Of a stretch of DNA of 64,000 nucleotides, positions 35,741-47,385 are shown piece by piece. Within the stretch, counting starts at the first letter, position 1, and every line of letters begins with the position of its first letter. Source of the DNA: Nocardioides oceani. Its GTDB lineage: Bacteria > Actinomycetota > Actinomycetes > Propionibacteriales > Nocardioidaceae. The notes below the pieces were generated by a model that worked only from the letters and a program-made list of their open reading frames with translations, searched no databases and was not told the origin of the DNA. The stretch is from NCBI RefSeq assembly GCF_030412965.1, contig NZ_JAUHJQ010000001.1, positions 708,060-772,059 on the forward strand. Reading direction: 5' to 3'. The position numbers and the translations under genes were made by a program.

Positions 35741-36309
35741 TCGACCCCCGCCAGCGGGAGGTCGGCGACGACCTCGTAGCGCGGGCGCCGCCTCGGCCCC
35801 TCCCCCAGGTGCGACTCGACCAGCGTGACCCGGTCCGCGGTCCAGGAGGGCCCAGCGTAGCCGTCGAGCAGGCGCACCCACCGGGTCACCTCCGCCGGCC
35901 GCCCGAGGCGCGCGAGCGTGACGTGCGGGCGGAACCGCTGGCCGTCGACCGGCACCCCGGTGCGCGCCGCGGCGTTGCGGCAGCCCTGCGCGAGCGCCTC
36001 GAGCTGCTCGGCGCCGGTCTCGTCGGTGTCCAGGCCGGCCCACAGCACGCGGGCGCGGGCGACGTCGGGGAAGGCGCCGCCGCCGGCGACCCGCGCGACG
36101 AACGGCGTACGCCGCCGGGCGGCCGCACCGAGCCGCTCCACCAGCTCGTCGAGCGAGCGGTCCGGGACGTCGGCGTAGAAGGCGAGCGTCAGGTGCAGCT
36201 GCTCGGCCCCGGCCCAGCGGAACGGGCCGGCCTCCCGACGCGCCTCGAGGAACCCGTCGAGGTGCTCGACCGCCTCCTCGGGCGGGACCAGGGCGGCGAA
36301 CAGGCGCAC
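35731..36309 (-). CDS. thpR: RNA 2',3'-cyclic phosphodiesterase (2H family)
   Basis: 192 aa with the two HxTx motifs of the 2H phosphoesterase fold: HLTLAFYADV near residue 39 and HVTLARLGRP near residue 129. The N-terminus MRLFAALVPPEEAVEHL is typical. It opens 2',3'-cyclic phosphates in RNA; the physiological target is unclear. GTG 36309 is supported by a leaderless -10 box. Transcribed toward pntAA. Confidence 0.9.
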   Translation of the reverse strand: MRLFAALVPPEEAVEHLDGFLEARREAGPFRWAGAEQLHLTLAFYADVPDRSLDELVERLGAAARRRTPFVARVAGGGAFPDVARARVLWAGLDTDETGAEQLEALAQGCRNAAARTGVPVDGQRFRPHVTLARLGRPAEVTRWVRLLDGYAGPSWTADRVTLVESHLGEGPRRRPRYEVVADLPLAGVDLG

Positions 36310-36316
36310 GCCCGCG

Positions 36317-36322
36317 ACCCTA
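36317..36322 (-). promoter_or_regulatory. -10 box TAGGGT, leaderless thpR promoter
   Basis: Minus-strand TAGGGT, 7 nt before the thpR GTG. Confidence 0.55.
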
Positions 36323-36374
36323 CGGGCCGGCCGGACCGCGCGGGGGCCCGGTCCGGCTCCGCTCGCGATCCGCG

Positions 36375-36380
36375 TAGGTT
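36375..36380 (+). promoter_or_regulatory. -10 box TAGGTT, leaderless alarmone synthetase promoter
   Basis: TAGGTT ends 6 nt before GTG 36387, favouring that GTG over the ATG immediately after it. Confidence 0.55.
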
Positions 36381-36386
36381 GGCTCG

Positions 36387-37154
36387 GTGATGGAGAGCGC
36401 GCCGGCCTGGGACGAGACCGTGCGGCGGTTCCTGCTCGAGCACCGCTTCGGCATGGACGAGGTCGTCACGAAGCTGTCGATCCTGCGTGACGAGTTCGCG
36501 CACCTGCACGACTACAACCCGATCGAGGCGGTCAGCTCGCGGCTGAAGTCGCCGGAGAGCCTGCTGGAGAAGATGGAGCGTCGGGGCATCGACCTCGACG
36601 GCCCGGACCCGCTGGCCCGGGTGCGCGAGGAGATCACCGACGTGGCGGGCGTGCGGGTGGTGTGCAGCTTCGTCTCCGACGTCTACCACGTCGTCGACCT
36701 GCTCATGGCCCAGCAGGACGTCACGACCCTCGAGCTGCGCGACTACATCGCCGACCCCAAGCCCAACGGCTACCGGAGCCTGCACGCGCTGGTCGAGGTC
36801 CCGGTGTTCCTCTCGGAGGGCACCGTGCCGGTCGTGGTCGAGGTGCAGTTCCGCACCATCGCCATGGACTTCTGGGCCAGCCTCGAGCACAAGATCTACT
36901 ACAAGTACCGCCGCGACGTCCCCGCCGACCTCCTGGCCGGGCTCAAGGACGCCGCGGACACGGCGTACGCCCTCGACGCCACGATGGAGCGGCTGCACCA
37001 GGAGGTGCAGGGCCTCGAGCCGCTCGCCGGCGGGCTGGTCGAGCGCCTGCGCTCCGCCCCCGGCTCGCTGCCGGCGACCGACCTCATCGACTCTTTGCGC
37101 CGTCTCGGCACCGGCGCTCAGACCTCGACGTCGAGGAGCGAGCCGACCCCGTAG
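36387..37154 (+). CDS. Small alarmone synthetase (RelA/SpoT synthetase domain)
   Basis: 255 aa. Synthetase-only protein that makes (p)ppGpp. Motifs: DEVVTKLSILRDEFAHLHDYNPIEAVSSRLKSPESLLEKM (N-terminal helices), EEITDVAGVRVVCSFVSDVYHVV, DYIADPKPNGYRSLHALVEVPV, and VEVQFRTIAMDFWASLEHKIYYKY with the conserved Glu-x-Gln-x-Arg. There is no HD hydrolase, TGS or ACT domain, so it is a RelP/RelQ/YwaC-like enzyme under transcriptional or allosteric control. The last 37 bp overlap the 3' end of the convergent VIT1-like gene. Confidence 0.93.
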   Translation: MMESAPAWDETVRRFLLEHRFGMDEVVTKLSILRDEFAHLHDYNPIEAVSSRLKSPESLLEKMERRGIDLDGPDPLARVREEITDVAGVRVVCSFVSDVYHVVDLLMAQQDVTTLELRDYIADPKPNGYRSLHALVEVPVFLSEGTVPVVVEVQFRTIAMDFWASLEHKIYYKYRRDVPADLLAGLKDAADTAYALDATMERLHQEVQGLEPLAGGLVERLRSAPGSLPATDLIDSLRRLGTGAQTSTSRSEPTP

Positions 37155-37849
37155 GTCACCGCCATCGCCAGCAGGCCGCCCGCGACATTGCGGGCCACCG
37201 CGCGGCCGGCCGGGGTGTGGCCGAGCCGGGCGCTGCTCCAGCCGGTGAGCGCCAGCGCCAGGGCGACCGCGACGACCGTCACCGCCACCCGGATCCCCGC
37301 CGGCACGAACAGGATGGTGAGGAGGGGGAGCAGCGCACCGACCGTGAAGGCCGCCATGGAGGCGAGCGCCGCCCGCCACGGACTGGTCAGGTCCTGGGTG
37401 TCCAGGCCGAGCTCCGCCTCGGCGTGGGCCGCCAGCGCGTCGTGCGCGGTCAGCTGCCGCGCCACCTCCCGGGCGAGCTCCTCGCTGAGCCCCTTGCCGA
37501 CGTAGATGCCGCCGAGCTCGGCGAGCTCCTCCTCGGGGTCCTCGCGCAGCTCCCGCGCCTCCAGGGCGAGCAGCGCCTCCTCGGAGTCGCGCTGGGTCGA
37601 GACCGAGACGTACTCGCCGGCGGCCATGCTCATCGCGCCGGCGAGCAGCCCCGCGCTGCCGGCGACGAGCAGCGCGCCCCGGTCGCTCGTGGCGCCGGCG
37701 ACGCCGACCACGATGCCCGCGGTCGACACGATGCCGTCGTTGGCCCCGAGCACGGCAGCGCGGAGCCAGTTGAGCCGCCCCCGCAGGCTCTCGCCGTGCG
37801 GCTCGTCCTCGTGCGGCCCGGCACCCGGAGCCGACGGGCCGGCGGTCAC
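37118..37849 (-). CDS. VIT1/CCC1-family iron/manganese transporter
   Basis: 243 aa, five predicted helices. Family motif RAAVLGANDGIVSTAGIVVGVAGA at the first helix and GAMSMAAGEYVSVSTQRDSEEA after the second. The long acidic helical cytoplasmic stretch (EALLALEARELREDPEEELAELGGIYVGKGLSEELAREVARQLT) is the expected metal-binding domain. Exports Fe2+/Mn2+ in known members. GTG start abuts the GNAT stop, so it is second in a two-gene unit. Its 3' end overlaps the alarmone synthetase gene. Confidence 0.9.
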   Translation of the reverse strand: MTAGPSAPGAGPHEDEPHGESLRGRLNWLRAAVLGANDGIVSTAGIVVGVAGATSDRGALLVAGSAGLLAGAMSMAAGEYVSVSTQRDSEEALLALEARELREDPEEELAELGGIYVGKGLSEELAREVARQLTAHDALAAHAEAELGLDTQDLTSPWRAALASMAAFTVGALLPLLTILFVPAGIRVAVTVVAVALALALTGWSSARLGHTPAGRAVARNVAGGLLAMAVTYGVGSLLDVEV

Positions 37850-38161
37850 TCAGTCGACCGCGGTGGAGCGCGGCGCGCCGTACATCAGGTGGTGGTAGTC
37901 GGGGTGCCGCGCGATCCAGCCCTTGATGAACGGGCACACCGGCAGCACCTGGCGGACGCCCTCGGCACGCACCTCGTCGAGGGCGGACCGGGCCAGCGCC
38001 GACCCGACGCCGCGGCCCTCGAAGCGGCGGTCCACCTCGGTGTGGGTGAAGACGATGATCTCGTCGGTCAGCTGGTACTCCGCGAAGCCGGCCGGCTCGC
38101 CGTCCACCGTGGCCTCGTAGCGGCTCTTGCCCGGGTTGTGCGCGATCGCGACGCCAGTCAT
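37850..38161 (-). CDS. GNAT-fold N-acetyltransferase, small YjdJ-type
   Basis: 103 aa. The acetyl-CoA loop FEGRGVGSALARSAL and the signature VLPVCPFIKGWIARHPDYHHLM define the short single-domain family (COG2388 type). The substrate is unknown. ATG 38161 follows a TACGCT -10 box by 6 nt. Cotranscribed with the VIT1-like gene. Confidence 0.88.
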   Translation of the reverse strand: MTGVAIAHNPGKSRYEATVDGEPAGFAEYQLTDEIIVFTHTEVDRRFEGRGVGSALARSALDEVRAEGVRQVLPVCPFIKGWIARHPDYHHLMYGAPRSTAVD

Positions 38162-38167
38162 GCCCCG

Positions 38168-38173
38168 AGCGTA
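38168..38173 (-). promoter_or_regulatory. -10 box TACGCT, leaderless GNAT/VIT1 promoter
   Basis: Minus-strand TACGCT ends 6 nt before the ATG; it fits TANNNT. Confidence 0.45.
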
Positions 38174-38263
38174 GGGGAGAGGCCCGGGGCGCCGGCGGCG
38201 GATCTCCAGCGACCCTGGTGCCGCTTCACTGGGCGTACGACGCGTGTGGCGCGGCACGTGGGT

Positions 38264-38298
38264 CGCTGGACGGCCCGCAGCTCGCGGGCCGTCCAGCG
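38264..38298 (-). terminator. Hairpin terminator after acyl-CoA dehydrogenase gene
   Basis: Perfect 15-bp stem: CGCTGGACGGCCCGC (38264-38278) and its inverse at 38284-38298, with a 5-base loop, 15 nt beyond the stop. Confidence 0.75.
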
Positions 38299-38313
38299 AG
38301 GGGCACGAGGCGC

Positions 38314-39459
38314 TCAGAGGCCGAGGTCGCGGCCGATGAGCTCCTTCATGATCTCGTTCGAGCCGGCCCAGATCCGCGAGACGCGGGCGTCGCGCCAGGC
38401 GCGGGCCACGCGGTACTCGTTCATGAACCCGTAGCCGCCGTGGAGCTGGACGCAGTGGTCGAGGATCCGGTTCTGGATGTCGGAGGTCCACAGCTTGGCC
38501 TTGGCCGCGTCGACCGGGGTCAGCTCGCCCTTGTCGTGCATCTCGACGCAGCGGTCGATGAAGGCCTGGCTGACGTCGATCTGGGTGTCGATCTCGGCCA
38601 TGAGGAACTTGTTGTGCTGGAAGGAGCCGACCGGGGCGCCGAAGGCGGTGCGCTCCTTGGTGTAGGCGACGGTCTCCTCGAAGATCTGCTTGGCGTGCGC
38701 GAGGTTGGAGATCGCGCAGCCCAGCCGCTCCTGCGGGAGCTTCTGCATCATGTGGATGAAGCCCATGTCGAGCTCGCCGACGACGTGGTCGTCGGAGAGC
38801 CGGACGTTCTCGAAGAACAGCTCGGCGGTGTCGGACTCCGGCTGGCCGACCTTGTCGAGCTTGCGGCCGCGGCTGAAGCCCTCGGCCGTCGCCGGGATCG
38901 CGAACAGCGTGATGCCGCGCGCCTTCTTCTCCGGGCTGGTGCGCACCGCGGTGATGACCAGGTCGGCGGAGTAGCCGTTGGTGATGAACGTCTTCGAGCC
39001 GTTGATGACCCAGTCGTCGCCGTCGCGGACGGCGGTGGTCTTCAGCGCGGCGAGGTCCGAGCCGCCGGACGGCTCGGTCATGCCGATCGCGAGCAGGATC
39101 TCGCCGGACGCGACACCGGGCAGCCAGCGCTGCTTCTGCTCCTCGGTGCCGAGCTCGACGAGGTACGGCGCGGTGATGTCGGCGTGGATGCCCCAGCACG
39201 ACCCGAGCGCGGCGTTGACCTTGGACAGCTCCTCGGCGATGACCGCGTTGAACCGGTAGTCGCCGGCGCCCGCCCCGCCGTGCTCCTCGGGGATCTCCAG
39301 GCCCAGGAAGCCCTGCTTGCCGGCCTCGATCCAGAACTCCCGCGGGATCGCCTTCGCCTCGGCGTGCTCCTCGACGTGGGGGATGACCGAACGCTCGAGG
39401 AACTCCCGGACCGAGCCGCGGAAGGCCTCGTGGTCCTCGTCGTAGATGTCGCGCTTCAT
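38314..39459 (-). CDS. Acyl-CoA dehydrogenase
   Basis: 381 aa flavoenzyme for the first step of beta-oxidation. N-terminal helical domain, then ITAPYLVELGTEEQKQRWLPGVASGEILLAIGMTEPSGGSDLAALKTTA (FAD/substrate), and the C-terminal LHGGYGFMNEYRVARAWRDARVSRIWAGSNEIMKELIGRDL with the catalytic Glu in the NEY position. It resembles actinobacterial FadE enzymes for longer or branched acyl-CoA. A TAGGAT box 6 nt before the ATG predicts a leaderless transcript. No KstR-type site is seen in front of it. Confidence 0.94.
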   Translation of the reverse strand: MKRDIYDEDHEAFRGSVREFLERSVIPHVEEHAEAKAIPREFWIEAGKQGFLGLEIPEEHGGAGAGDYRFNAVIAEELSKVNAALGSCWGIHADITAPYLVELGTEEQKQRWLPGVASGEILLAIGMTEPSGGSDLAALKTTAVRDGDDWVINGSKTFITNGYSADLVITAVRTSPEKKARGITLFAIPATAEGFSRGRKLDKVGQPESDTAELFFENVRLSDDHVVGELDMGFIHMMQKLPQERLGCAISNLAHAKQIFEETVAYTKERTAFGAPVGSFQHNKFLMAEIDTQIDVSQAFIDRCVEMHDKGELTPVDAAKAKLWTSDIQNRILDHCVQLHGGYGFMNEYRVARAWRDARVSRIWAGSNEIMKELIGRDLGL

Positions 39460-39465
39460 GCCGCG

Positions 39466-39471
39466 ATCCTA
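39466..39471 (-). promoter_or_regulatory. -10 box TAGGAT, leaderless acyl-CoA dehydrogenase promoter
   Basis: Minus-strand TAGGAT, 6 nt before the ATG at 39459, with no Shine-Dalgarno sequence. Confidence 0.55.
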
Positions 39472-39607
39472 CTCGCCGGTAGCACGCCCGTGCGGGTGAC
39501 GGGTGTCCTGCGGACGGAGTGGGTAACGGGAGCGTCCTGGGGGCGTCCCCGCGCGCCCCGGGATTCGATCGATCCAAACCACCACCACGCACCACGAAGG
39601 GCACCCC

Positions 39608-41769
<2,162 letters not shown>

Positions 41770-41773
<4 letters not shown>

Positions 41774-44184
41774 GCGTGGAGGGCAAGCACCGCGACGCCG
41801 GGCCCGCCGACGGCCAGCGGGTGCCGGTCAGCACCTACCGGCTCCAGATCAGCGAGGACTTCGACCTGTTCGAGGCGACCCGCCGGCTGGCGTACCTGCG
41901 CGACCTCGGCGTCGACTGGGTCTACCTCTCCCCGCTGCTCGCGGCGGAGGCCGGCAGCACCCACGGCTACGACGTGGTGGCGCACGACCGGATCGACCCC
42001 ACCCGCGGCGGCGAGGCCGGCCTGGCCGCTCTGTCGGCCGAGGCCCGCCGGCTCGGGCTCGGCGTGCTCGTCGACATCGTGCCCAACCACGTCGGTGTCG
42101 CGGCCCCGTCGGAGGACACCTGGTGGTGGGACGTCCTCAAGCACGGGCGCGAGTCCGAGCACGCGACGGCGTTCGACATCGAGTGGGCGGCCGGCGACGG
42201 CCGGATCCGGATCCCGGTCATCGGCGACGACGACCTCGACGACCCCGCCGCGGACCCGTCGGCGGCCGGGCCGATCCGCAACCTGCGGGTCGTCGACACC
42301 CCCGACGGCGCCGAGCTGCTATACCACGACAACCACTACCCGGTGGCGCCCGGCACGTGGTCGGAGGGCGACGACGCGAACGACGTCCACGCCCGCCAGC
42401 ACTACGAGCTGGTGCACTGGCAGGTCGCCGACGAGGGGCTGAACTACCGCCGGTTCTTCGCGGTCAACACCCTCGCCGCGGTCCGCGTCGAGGACCCCGA
42501 GGTGTTCGCGGAGTCGCACAAGGAGGTGCGTCGCTGGTTCGAGGAGGGCCTGGTCGACGGCCTGCGGGTCGACCACCCCGACGGGCTGCGCGACCCCAAG
42601 CGCTACCTCGACGACCTGGCCGAGCTGACCGGCGGCGCCTACGTGCTCGTGGAGAAGATCCTCGAGCCCGGCGAGGAGCTCCCCGAGAGCTGGGCCACCG
42701 CCGGCACGACCGGGTACGACGTGCTGGCCCACGTCGACCGGGTGCTGACCGACCCCGCCGGGCAGGAGCCGCTGGACGCCCTCGAGGCGCGGCTGCGCGG
42801 CGGCCCGGTCGACTGGCACGCGATGATCCACGGCACCAAGCGCGAGGTCGCCGACGGGATCCTCAACAGCGAGGTCCGCCGGATCACCCGCGAGGTCCGC
42901 CGGATCCTTCCGGCCGGCCCGGACACCACGACCGACCGCGTCGTCGACGCCGTCGCGGAGCTGCTGGCCTGCTTCCCGGTCTACCGCTCCTACCTGCCCG
43001 AGGGCCGCGAGCACCTGGACCAGGCCTTCGCGGCTGCGCGCGAGGAGCGGCCCGACCTCGCGTCGACGTTCGACGTGCTGCTGCCGGTGCTGAGCGACCC
43101 GTGGACGCCGCCCGCGCGGCGCTTCCAGCAGACCAGCGGGATGGTGATGGCCAAGGGCGTGGAGGACTGTGCGTTCTACCGCTACTCCCGGCTCACCTCG
43201 CTCAACGAGGTCGGCGGCGACCCGAGCGTCTTCTCGCTCGACCCGGCGACCTTCCACGAGCACATGACGGTGCGCCAGGGCCACTGGCCGCACGCGATGA
43301 CCACGCTCTCGACGCACGACACCAAGCGCGGTGAGGACGTCCGCGCCCGGATCACCGCCCTCGCCGAGGTGCCCGGCGCCTGGGAGGCGACGCTCGACCG
43401 GCTCCTCGAGCTGGTGCCGCTGCCGGACCCCGGCTTCGCCTCGCTGCTGTGGCAGGCGGTCGTCGGCGCCTGGCTGCCGTCGGACCCCGACCTGCGCGAC
43501 CGGCTCCACGGGTACGCCGAGAAGGCGATGCGCGAGGCCGGCGACCGCACCACCTGGACCGACCCGGACGAGGCCTACGAGGCCGCAGTGCACGCCGCCG
43601 TCGACGCCGCCTTCGACCGCGCGGAGGTGCGCGGCGCGATCGAGGACCTGCTCCCCCGCGTCGTCGGCCCCGGGTGGGTCAACGCGCTGTCGGCGAAGCT
43701 GCTCTCGATCACGCTGCCCGGCGTGCCCGACGTCTACCAGGGCAGCGAGCTGTGGGAGCAGTCGCTGGTCGACCCCGACAACCGCCGGCCGGTCGACTTC
43801 GAGGCCCGCCGCACGATGCTGGAGCTGGCCGAGTGGTCGCCGCTGGGCGAGGCCCTCGACGACCCCGGGTCCGCCAAGCTCCGCGTCGCCCACACCGCGC
43901 TCACCCTGCGCCGCGACCGCCCCGAGCTCTTCGGGTCGTACGCCGCCGTGCCGGCGTCCGGCTCGGCCGCCGACCACGTGCTGGCCTACGACCGCGGCGG
44001 CGCGATCGCCGTCGTGACCCGCCTGCCCGTCGGGCTGGCCGCCCGCGGCGGCTGGGGCGACACCGAGCTCGAGCTGCCGCCCGGCCGGTGGCACGACGTG
44101 GTCGCCGACCGGCCCGCCTCGACCCGGCTGGCGGAGCTGCTCGACGCCTACCCCGTCGCCCTGCTCGTCCAGGAGGACTCATGA
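41770..44184 (+). CDS. treY: Malto-oligosyltrehalose synthase TreY
   Basis: 804 aa GH13 enzyme that turns the reducing-end alpha-1,4 linkage of maltooligosaccharides into alpha,alpha-1,1. Start [49 protein letters not shown] is the family N-terminus. Motifs: [33 protein letters not shown] (nucleophile), [14 protein letters not shown] (acid/base), [16 protein letters not shown], and [28 protein letters not shown]. Overlaps glgX by GTGA and treZ by ATGA. Confidence 0.95.
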
Positions 44185-45956
44185 CCACCACCGACCGCGC
44201 CCCCGCCCGGGGTCCCTTCGACCTGTGGGCGCCCAAGCCGTCCCGCGTGCGCCTGGCCCTCGGCCCGGCGGACGCGACCGAGGTCGTCGGGATGACGCGC
44301 GGCGACGACGGCTGGTGGACGCCGGTCGAGCCGGTTCCGGCGGGCGGCGACGTGGACTACGGCTACCTCGTCGACGACTCCGACACGGTGCTGCCCGACC
44401 CGCGCGCGCGCCGCCAGCCGCAGGGGGTGCACGAGCGGTCCCGCACCTACGACCCCGCGTCGTACACCTGGGGCGACGGGGCGTGGACCGGCCGCCAGCT
44501 CGCCGGGTCGGTCGTCTACGAGCTCCACGTCGGCACCTTCACCCCCGAGGGCACCCTCGACGCGGCGGCCGGGAAGCTCGAGCACCTGCGCGACATCGGC
44601 GTCGACCTGGTCGAGCTGCTGCCGGTCAACGGGTTCAACGGCACCCACAACTGGGGCTACGACGGCGTGCTGTGGCACACGGTCGCCGAGCAGTACGGCG
44701 GCCCGGCGGCGTACCAGCGCTTCGTCGACGCCTGCCACCAGGCCGGCCTCGGCGTGGTCCAGGACGTCGTCTACAACCACCTCGGGCCCAGCGGGAACTA
44801 CCTCCCGGTCTTCGGCCCGTACCTCACCAGCGGCCGCAACACCTGGGGCGACTCGGTCAACCTCGACGGCGAGGGCTCGGCGGAGGTGCGGCGCTACATC
44901 CTCGACAACGTGCGGATGTGGCTGCACGACTACCACGTCGACGCGCTGCGGCTCGACGCCGTGCACGCCCTCGAGGACACCTCCGCGGTGCACCTGCTCG
45001 AGGAGATGGCGGTCGAGGTGGCCGCGCTGTCCGCGCACCTGCGGCGGCCGCTCACCCTCATCGCGGAGTCCGACCTCAACGACCCGAAGCTGGTCACGCC
45101 GCGCGAGGCCGGCGGCTACGGGCTCGACGCGCAGTGGAGCGACGACTTCCACCACGCCGTGCACGTGGCGCTGACGCGCGAGACGACCGGCTACTACGCC
45201 GACTTCGAGCCGCTCTCGGCGCTGGCGAAGGTCTGCGAGAAGGGCTTCTTCCACGACGGGACGTGGTCGTCGTTCCGCGAGAGCGACCACGGCGTGCCGG
45301 TCGACACCGAGCACATGCCGACCTGGCGGCTCGTCGTCGCCAACCAGAACCACGACCAGATCGGCAACCGCGCCGTCGGCGACCGGATCGCCGAGGTGCT
45401 CGACGACGACCAGCTCGCGTGCGCCGCGCTGCTCACCCTTGCCGGTCCGTTCACCCCGATGCTCTTCCAGGGCGAGGAGTGGGCGGCGTCCACGCCGTTC
45501 CAGTTCTTTACCTCCCACCCCGAGCCGGAGCTCGGCAAGGCGACCGCCGAGGGCCGGATCTCGGAGTTCGCGAAGATGGGGTGGGATCCCTCGGTCGTGC
45601 CCGACCCGCAGGACCCGGAGACGTTCCGACGCTCGAAGCTCGACTGGACCGAGCTGTCCGGTGGGCGGCACGCCGTGCTGCTCGACGTCTACCGGCAGCT
45701 GGCGAGGCTGCGGCGGACCGTGCCCGCGCTGACCGACCCCGCGTTCACCTCGGTCTCCTGCACCGCGGACGAGGGCAGCCGGGTCTTCACCATGGAGCGC
45801 GCCGGCACGCTGATGGCGATCAACTTCGGGGACGCCCCCGCCGACCTCACCGTCGACCCGGACCTCGCCGTCCTCTTCGCCACGCCCACCGGCGCCGAGC
45901 TGCTCCCCGGCGGCGCGCTGTCGCTGCCGCCGCACGTCGGCGTGCTGCTGGGGTAG
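44181..45956 (+). CDS. treZ: Malto-oligosyltrehalose trehalohydrolase TreZ
   Basis: 591 aa GH13 enzyme that releases trehalose from maltooligosyltrehalose. An N-terminal beta domain ([15 protein letters not shown]) is followed by motifs [30 protein letters not shown] (nucleophile Asp), [12 protein letters not shown] (acid/base Glu) and [12 protein letters not shown] (Asp), then [29 protein letters not shown] precedes the ATG. Last gene of the trehalose operon; a perfect hairpin follows. Confidence 0.95.
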   Translation: MTTTDRAPARGPFDLWAPKPSRVRLALGPADATEVVGMTRGDDGWWTPVEPVPAGGDVDYGYLVDDSDTVLPDPRARRQPQGVHERSRTYDPASYTWGDGAWTGRQLAGSVVYELHVGTFTPEGTLDAAAGKLEHLRDIGVDLVELLPVNGFNGTHNWGYDGVLWHTVAEQYGGPAAYQRFVDACHQAGLGVVQDVVYNHLGPSGNYLPVFGPYLTSGRNTWGDSVNLDGEGSAEVRRYILDNVRMWLHDYHVDALRLDAVHALEDTSAVHLLEEMAVEVAALSAHLRRPLTLIAESDLNDPKLVTPREAGGYGLDAQWSDDFHHAVHVALTRETTGYYADFEPLSALAKVCEKGFFHDGTWSSFRESDHGVPVDTEHMPTWRLVVANQNHDQIGNRAVGDRIAEVLDDDQLACAALLTLAGPFTPMLFQGEEWAASTPFQFFTSHPEPELGKATAEGRISEFAKMGWDPSVVPDPQDPETFRRSKLDWTELSGGRHAVLLDVYRQLARLRRTVPALTDPAFTSVSCTADEGSRVFTMERAGTLMAINFGDAPADLTVDPDLAVLFATPTGAELLPGGALSLPPHVGVLLG

Positions 45957-46011
45957 CCGGTCTCAGGGATGGCCGCGGAGCTGCAACATCCCAAGTGAAC
46001 CTGGGATCTCC

Positions 46012-46045
46012 ACGCTTCGCGGCCATCGCGATGGCCGCGAAGCGT
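46012..46045. terminator. 34-bp perfect palindrome between treZ and the sirtuin gene
   Basis: The two halves, 46012-46028 and 46029-46045, are exact reverse complements (left half starts ACGCTTCGCGGCC). Shared terminator for convergent genes. Two degenerate copies of the GGCCGCGAAGCG core lie on either side (near 45970 and 46055), and a short ATCCCA/TGGGAT stem lies at about 45988-46007. Confidence 0.75.
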
Positions 46046-46113
46046 CAGGATCGGCCGCGAAGTGCCGTCCCCGAGGGCTACGGGGTCTCCGGGGACGCCC
46101 AGCGGGCGAGCCG

Positions 46114-46803
46114 CTAGCGGCCGACGAGCTCGTCCACCCAGGCGGGCACCAGCTCGCCGGCCCGGCCGTGCCGGGTCTCGTCGAAGAGCGTGGTGACCTC
46201 GCTGACCTGGAGGTTCAGCTCCAGGGTGCGGGCACCGTACGTCGCCGCCTGCTGCACGAAGCCGGCCGCGGGGTAGACCGCGCCGGAGGTGCCGATCGAG
46301 ACGAACAGGTCGGCCGACTCCAGCGCGAGGTAGATCCGGTCCATCTCGTAGGGGATCTCGCCGAACCACACCACGTCCGGGCGCAGGTCGGGGGTGCCGC
46401 AGCGCGGGCACGGCGGCAGGTCGGCCAGGTCGTGCTCCCAGCGGGACCGGCCGCGGCAGGCCCGGCACACGGCCGAGAGCAGCTCGCCGTGCATGTGCAG
46501 GACGCGCGAGGACCCGGCGCGCTCGTGCAGGTCGTCGATGTTCTGGGTGACGACCAGCAGGTCCTCGCCGAGCGCCTCCTCCAGCCGCGCGAGCGCGTGG
46601 TGGGCGGGGTTGGGCTCCACCGCGGCCAGCGCCTTGCGCCGGGCGTCGTAGAACCGGTGGACCACGAACGGCTGCGCGTCGTAGGCCTCCGGCGTCGCGA
46701 CGTCCTCGACCCGGTGCCCCTCCCACAGCCCGTCGGCGTCCCGGAAGGTCGGCACCCCGCTCTCGGCGGAGATACCGGCTCCGGTCAGCACCACGACCTT
46801 CAT
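46114..46803 (-). CDS. cobB: NAD-dependent protein deacylase (sirtuin, CobB type)
   Basis: 229 aa class III sirtuin. NAD-binding GAGISAESGVPTFRDADGLWEG, TQNIDDLHERAGSSRVLHMHGE (catalytic His), zinc cysteines CRACRG and CPRCG about 24 residues apart, then VVWFGEIPYEM and SIGTSGAVYPAAGF. Ala/Tyr/Arg residues typical of class III desuccinylases are suggested by PEAYDAQPFVVHRFYDARR. Deacylates metabolic enzymes in the cytoplasm. Confidence 0.94.
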   Translation of the reverse strand: MKVVVLTGAGISAESGVPTFRDADGLWEGHRVEDVATPEAYDAQPFVVHRFYDARRKALAAVEPNPAHHALARLEEALGEDLLVVTQNIDDLHERAGSSRVLHMHGELLSAVCRACRGRSRWEHDLADLPPCPRCGTPDLRPDVVWFGEIPYEMDRIYLALESADLFVSIGTSGAVYPAAGFVQQAATYGARTLELNLQVSEVTTLFDETRHGRAGELVPAWVDELVGR

Positions 46804-46840
46804 GCCGTCGAGTGTCTCAGGTCACCGGGCGCCGCGCGGG

Positions 46841-47362
46841 TCAGCCCGGGAGACGGAACCGGATCCGCACGTCCAGGCCGTCCACCGCGCGGACGGTCGC
46901 CTCCACCTCGGTACGCCGCCCGCCGTCCGGCGGGCCGGCCCGGCACGCCACCGACTCGCCGACCACGCCGACCAGCTCCTCCGCGCAGACCACCTCGCCG
47001 ACGACGTACCCCTCCTCGCCGAGGCCGCGCAGGACCGTCCGCGCGACCCGGTCGGCGGGGACCACCGGCACGGTCGTGAACTCGAGGCCGTCGTCGGACT
47101 CCCGCGTCACCGTCGCCCGGACCGTCGCCAGGTCGCGGCGCACCGCCAACCGGCAGTCCTGCGTGGCGCCCACCTGCGCCGCGAGCGGGCCGTCGCAGCG
47201 GACGTCGACCCGAGCGTCACCGGCGCCCGGGTAGAGCGCGGCCACCTCGTCGGCCAGCGCGTCCGCGGACAGGTCGGCGTCCTCCGTCCCGCACCCGCCC
47301 AGCGCCATGGCGGTCACGAGGACCGCCGCGGGGGCCGCCACGGGGAGCAGGAGACGTCGCAC
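46841..47362 (-). CDS. Lipoprotein with two DUF4333-like repeats
   Basis: 173 aa from GTG 47362. Signal peptide with lipobox: LLLPVAAPAAVLVTAMALGGCGTED, Cys at about 26. Two repeated segments follow, each with a pair of cysteines about 14 residues apart: VRCDGPLAAQVGATQDCRLA and VVCAEELVGVVGESVACRA, matching the C...vG..v.C pattern of DUF4333. Extracytoplasmic, function unknown. It lies 23 nt downstream of menB on the same strand. Confidence 0.78.
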   Translation of the reverse strand: MRRLLLPVAAPAAVLVTAMALGGCGTEDADLSADALADEVAALYPGAGDARVDVRCDGPLAAQVGATQDCRLAVRRDLATVRATVTRESDDGLEFTTVPVVPADRVARTVLRGLGEEGYVVGEVVCAEELVGVVGESVACRAGPPDGGRRTEVEATVRAVDGLDVRIRFRLPG

Positions 47363-47385
47363 GGGCGGCCGGTGCCCGGGTCGGC

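Noticed and set aside
39504-39526. Possible SigB/SigF-type promoter (GGGTAA) before glgX
   Set aside because: No GTTT-like -35 at the required spacing could be found; the match is too weak to annotate.
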